From positions 19,849,350 to 19,913,349 of the forward strand of contig NC_063256.1 in assembly GCF_019578655.1 (NCBI RefSeq): 64,000 nucleotides of DNA, given 5' to 3'. This document shows positions 62,877 through 64,000 of this stretch, one piece after another; position 1 is the first letter of the stretch, and every line of letters begins with the position of its first letter. This stretch comes from Ricinus communis. Lineage: Eukaryota > Streptophyta > Magnoliopsida > Malpighiales > Euphorbiaceae. The notes beneath the pieces are model-generated. The model was not told the DNA's origin and searched no databases. It saw nothing but the letters and a program-made list of their open reading frames with translations. Both the position numbers and the translations under genes were made by a program.

Positions 62877-64000
62877 CTATTGGGTTTCAACAGGTGCAAC
62901 ACCTCTCTCACCATTTTTAGCTCCTCTGTCACGACCTCTGCCCCCTCATCTTCCACCTGTATTGTTTGTTGAACTTGCAATTGTTGGTCTGGTATAAGAA
63001 GGAACTGATTTGCTCTTACTTGTTCGCACGCTTCACGCCTTTATACCAGAAATGAATTTCACTCTCCTTGATTCAGGCATCTAGAAACCAAAACACAGTT
63101 GTTCCATTAGACTAGGCATAAAATAATAAGAAAGAAAAAAATAGATATTATATTACCCTCAAATACATATTGCTAAAATCTTCAAAGATTCTTACTCCAT
63201 AATCTTGGTTAACATGTTCGTACAACCATAGTGAATACAAATTGGGCTTCCCACTGTTCAAATGTAAACCAAATACAAGTGTTCAAATAACTTACTAATG
63301 CAGTTTCTTTTTTCCTTCTTTGAGACCCATTTTTTTGTTGTTAAGCCAGATTGAGATCCACTTGAAGGTATGCCAGTAAATTAACCTGGTCCAGATTGAG
63401 GTCAACTTGAAGGTGTGCCAGCAAATTGACTTGGTCCACTTGAGCTAAGGACATCGGACTGAGTTGTTGGGGAAGTTGCGGTAGATCCAAGTCCATAAGT
63501 TGCTTTTTATGGCCTGCTACACTTGAATGGCAGTTTATGAGGCCTCTTGAAAGATGGATCATTTTTCATCTTACAACTCCTTTTGTTGTGCCCAACTCCT
63601 CCACAAACTGCACAAGTCATTTGAATTCCTTGTCTGGACAGTTTATTAGGATTCTTTGGATCTTCAGTGATATCTCTCTTCATGTTCTTCTTAGGTCTGC
63701 CAGGCATTTTCTTAAATTTGGGTGCCTTGATTGGAAGCCCATCAGCTTGTGGCCACATTTTTCTGCCATTCAGTGGCTCAAGAGCATTTTTGTAGGTCTC
63801 AATATAAGTTTCTATAGTATAGTACTTGTCCATAAAGGTTGCACTATCCTGGTTCATCCAATGAATGCTAGAACAGGCATGGATACACGGAACACCTGTT
63901 ATCTACCATGCTCTATAAGTATAAGTGTGCATATTTATATCAACCACAAACTGATCCTCTCTTATGTTCACTTAGAACTTGCCATCAACAATAGGTTTGC
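62877..64000 (-). pseudogene. MULE transposase C-terminal part, decayed, partial
   Basis: The minus strand enters from the window end in the SWIM domain (TYRAW, stop, ITGVPCIHACSSIHW, about 63850-63935). Its first Cys pair is degraded and a stop replaces the usual DLTG. HWMNQDSATFMDKYYTIETY, LNGRKMWPQADGLP and PGRPKKN follow, then the zinc knuckle CAVCGGVGHNKRSC (63507-63857), all typical MULE C-terminal blocks. Further on a Gln/Asp/Leu segment is coded by a 45-bp tandem duplication (63346-63436). In another frame a Gly/Arg-rich tail ends with a stop near 62878. It is not functional in this form. Confidence 0.82.
63346..63436. repeat. 45-bp tandem duplication in MULE transposase tail
   Basis: CCAGATTGAG...CTTGAAGGT.TGCCAG starts at 63346 and again at 63391, with a partial third copy at 63436. 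Confidence 0.85.

Larger units (their letters stand above)
61681..64000 (-). mobile_element. second MULE, truncated by the window end
   Basis: The left end is probably near 61681 (GGCTTAATTGCAAAAGAGTA, a MULE-like terminal sequence), but the partner inverted repeat lies outside the window. Its transposase gene runs on the minus strand at 62877-64000. The ~1.2 kb between the end and the gene (61700-62870) is non-coding and contains a duplicated CTTCATATGCCCCCAAAT word near 61950 and 62028. Confidence 0.65.

Overview
The window is nuclear DNA of a dicot plant. The evidence is AT-rich non-coding DNA, GT-AG introns, plant-specific gene families (a CBL calcium sensor, a cytosolic HSP90, a type I MADS-box factor, an SFT2-like Golgi protein, a UGT74-like glycosyltransferase relic), plant retroelements (Athila-like, chromovirus-like LTRs), Mutator-like elements (MULEs) and endogenous pararetroviruses. 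A Euphorbiaceae-like genome such as castor would fit, but the sequence alone does not prove it.

Layout. 1-4986: AT-rich intergenic DNA with dispersed repeats, a (TTA)14 microsatellite and a degenerate ~40-bp minisatellite. 4987-11723: a UDP-glycosyltransferase pseudogene whose intron holds a complete but decayed 5.3-kb MULE with long terminal inverted repeats and a 9-bp target duplication. 11724-15061: AT-rich DNA with repeats. 15062-25636: an endogenous pararetrovirus (Caulimoviridae, florendovirus-like), about 1.46 head-to-tail copies of a ~7.24-kb genome on the minus strand. One copy of its ORF2 is intact (395 aa, function unknown). 25637-30328: AT-rich. 30334-39091: an Athila-like LTR retrotransposon with 5-bp target duplication. 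It contains a chromovirus-type LTR fragment and a fragment of a second, divergent pararetrovirus.

From 41 kb the window is gene-bearing: a CBL2/3-type calcium sensor (8 coding exons, +), a convergent cytosolic HSP90 (3 exons, -), then a tandem-repeat array split by a ~3-kb solo LTR (50-54 kb), a type I MADS-box gene (2 exons, -) and a divergent SFT2-like vesicle-transport gene (4 exons, +). The right end holds a reversed Athila-type LTR fragment and a MULE running off the window, with its transposase C-terminus on the minus strand.

The four intact genes are unrelated housekeeping, signalling or regulatory genes and form no obvious pathway. The most interesting material is the pararetrovirus pair. 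Two divergent viral lineages share an uncharacterised ORF2 protein with conserved aromatic motifs and an acidic NEDDC-type tail. Differences between the two nearly identical terminal copies fall almost only at CAG/CTG/CCGG sites and homopolymers, which suggests base-calling error at methylated sites rather than evolution.
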